A DNA stretch of 64,000 nt from Calycina herbarum. Its lineage: Eukaryota; Ascomycota; Leotiomycetes; Helotiales; Pezizellaceae. A program made the translations under genes and the position numbers. The notes beneath the pieces are model-generated. The model was not told the origin of the DNA. It worked only from the letters and a program-made list of their open reading frames with translations, and made no database searches. Of this stretch, positions 63,736-64,000 are shown in pieces. The stretch lies in the NCBI GenBank assembly GCA_001414485.1, contig LLEY01000004.1, positions 124,001 to 188,000 of the forward strand, read 5' to 3'. Within the stretch, counting starts at the first letter, position 1, and the number at the start of each line of letters is the position of its first letter.

Positions 63736-64000
63736 TTCGGTCAGATGCGGATTGTATCCTCAGGGAAAGTTATTGGAGAAAATGCTTCCCCAGCAGTTTT
63801 CGAAGATTCACTTGTGGCAATTCTGGAAGATAAATTAAACGGTCTCTTAATAGCGTTGAGCATGCAGGTGGGGAGCGTTGGGAGGGCATCCCCAAATTAC
63901 AGGGTTCAGGTGCGACGTCATCCAGAGCTCAACCCGTCCCGTCTGAACAGGCCATGCCAGCCATGTCAGCCATGCAAACCATGCAAACCAAATGGTGCAG
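63736..64000. other. Normal-composition DNA at the window end
   Basis: CpA and TpG are common again. A short tandem accatgcaa/gccatg(t/c)ca stretch lies at 63951-63990. No gene can be called in 265 bp. Confidence 0.4.

Overview
The window is genomic DNA of a filamentous ascomycete (Pezizomycotina, possibly Leotiomycetes; the class is a guess). Evidence: short 45-200 bp GT-AG introns with CTNAC/CTAAC branch sites, fungal-type housekeeping proteins (Rab11/Ypt31, Brx1, Ufd1, Lin1/CD2BP2, Rvb2, mitochondrial ATP synthase beta, mitochondrial ClpX), a GH131 secreted hydrolase, and transposon relics carrying a very strong RIP (repeat-induced point mutation) signature.

Layout. 1-5.05 kb and 58.65-63.73 kb are AT-rich islands almost without CpA/TpG. 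They hold wrecked DNA transposons: three Fot1/pogo-like copies or fragments with visible terminal inverted repeats, a second Fot1-like element interrupted by a solo LTR with a 5-bp target duplication, and a Tc1/mariner (DDE_3-type) relic. Some repeats occur in both islands. Between them lies ordinary gene-bearing DNA. 5-14 kb is gene-poor: a small hypothetical gene, a secreted protein with two apple/PAN-like modules, one of two copies of a MITE, and an internally deleted pogo element nested in a larger inverted-repeat element. 14.3-18.9 kb is one large minus-strand gene which, after splicing of two upstream exons, encodes an N-terminal chromodomain followed by four CCCH zinc fingers. 19.8-22.4 kb carries Rab11 and Brx1. 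24.6-34.9 kb is accessory: GH131, a BAHD-type acyltransferase, a fucosyltransferase-like type II membrane protein, an F-box protein, a degenerate RNase H-like/coiled-coil protein and a partial BTB gene. 35.5-51.7 kb is housekeeping: glutamyl-tRNA synthetase (with a frameshift in its KMSKS-like motif), UFD1 and LIN1 head to head, RVB2, a long coiled-coil protein, and ATP synthase beta. 52.9-54.3 kb is a frame-broken gene with two phage-tail-collar-like modules, and 56.4-58.3 kb is mitochondrial ClpX.

There is no operon-like functional cluster. The housekeeping genes serve protein turnover, translation, splicing, chromatin remodelling and mitochondria. The most interesting items are the chromodomain-CCCH protein, the tail-collar pseudogene, the frameshifted GluRS, and the nested mobile elements. 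Exon boundaries were worked out by hand from splice signals, reading phase and protein-family conservation; no search was run.
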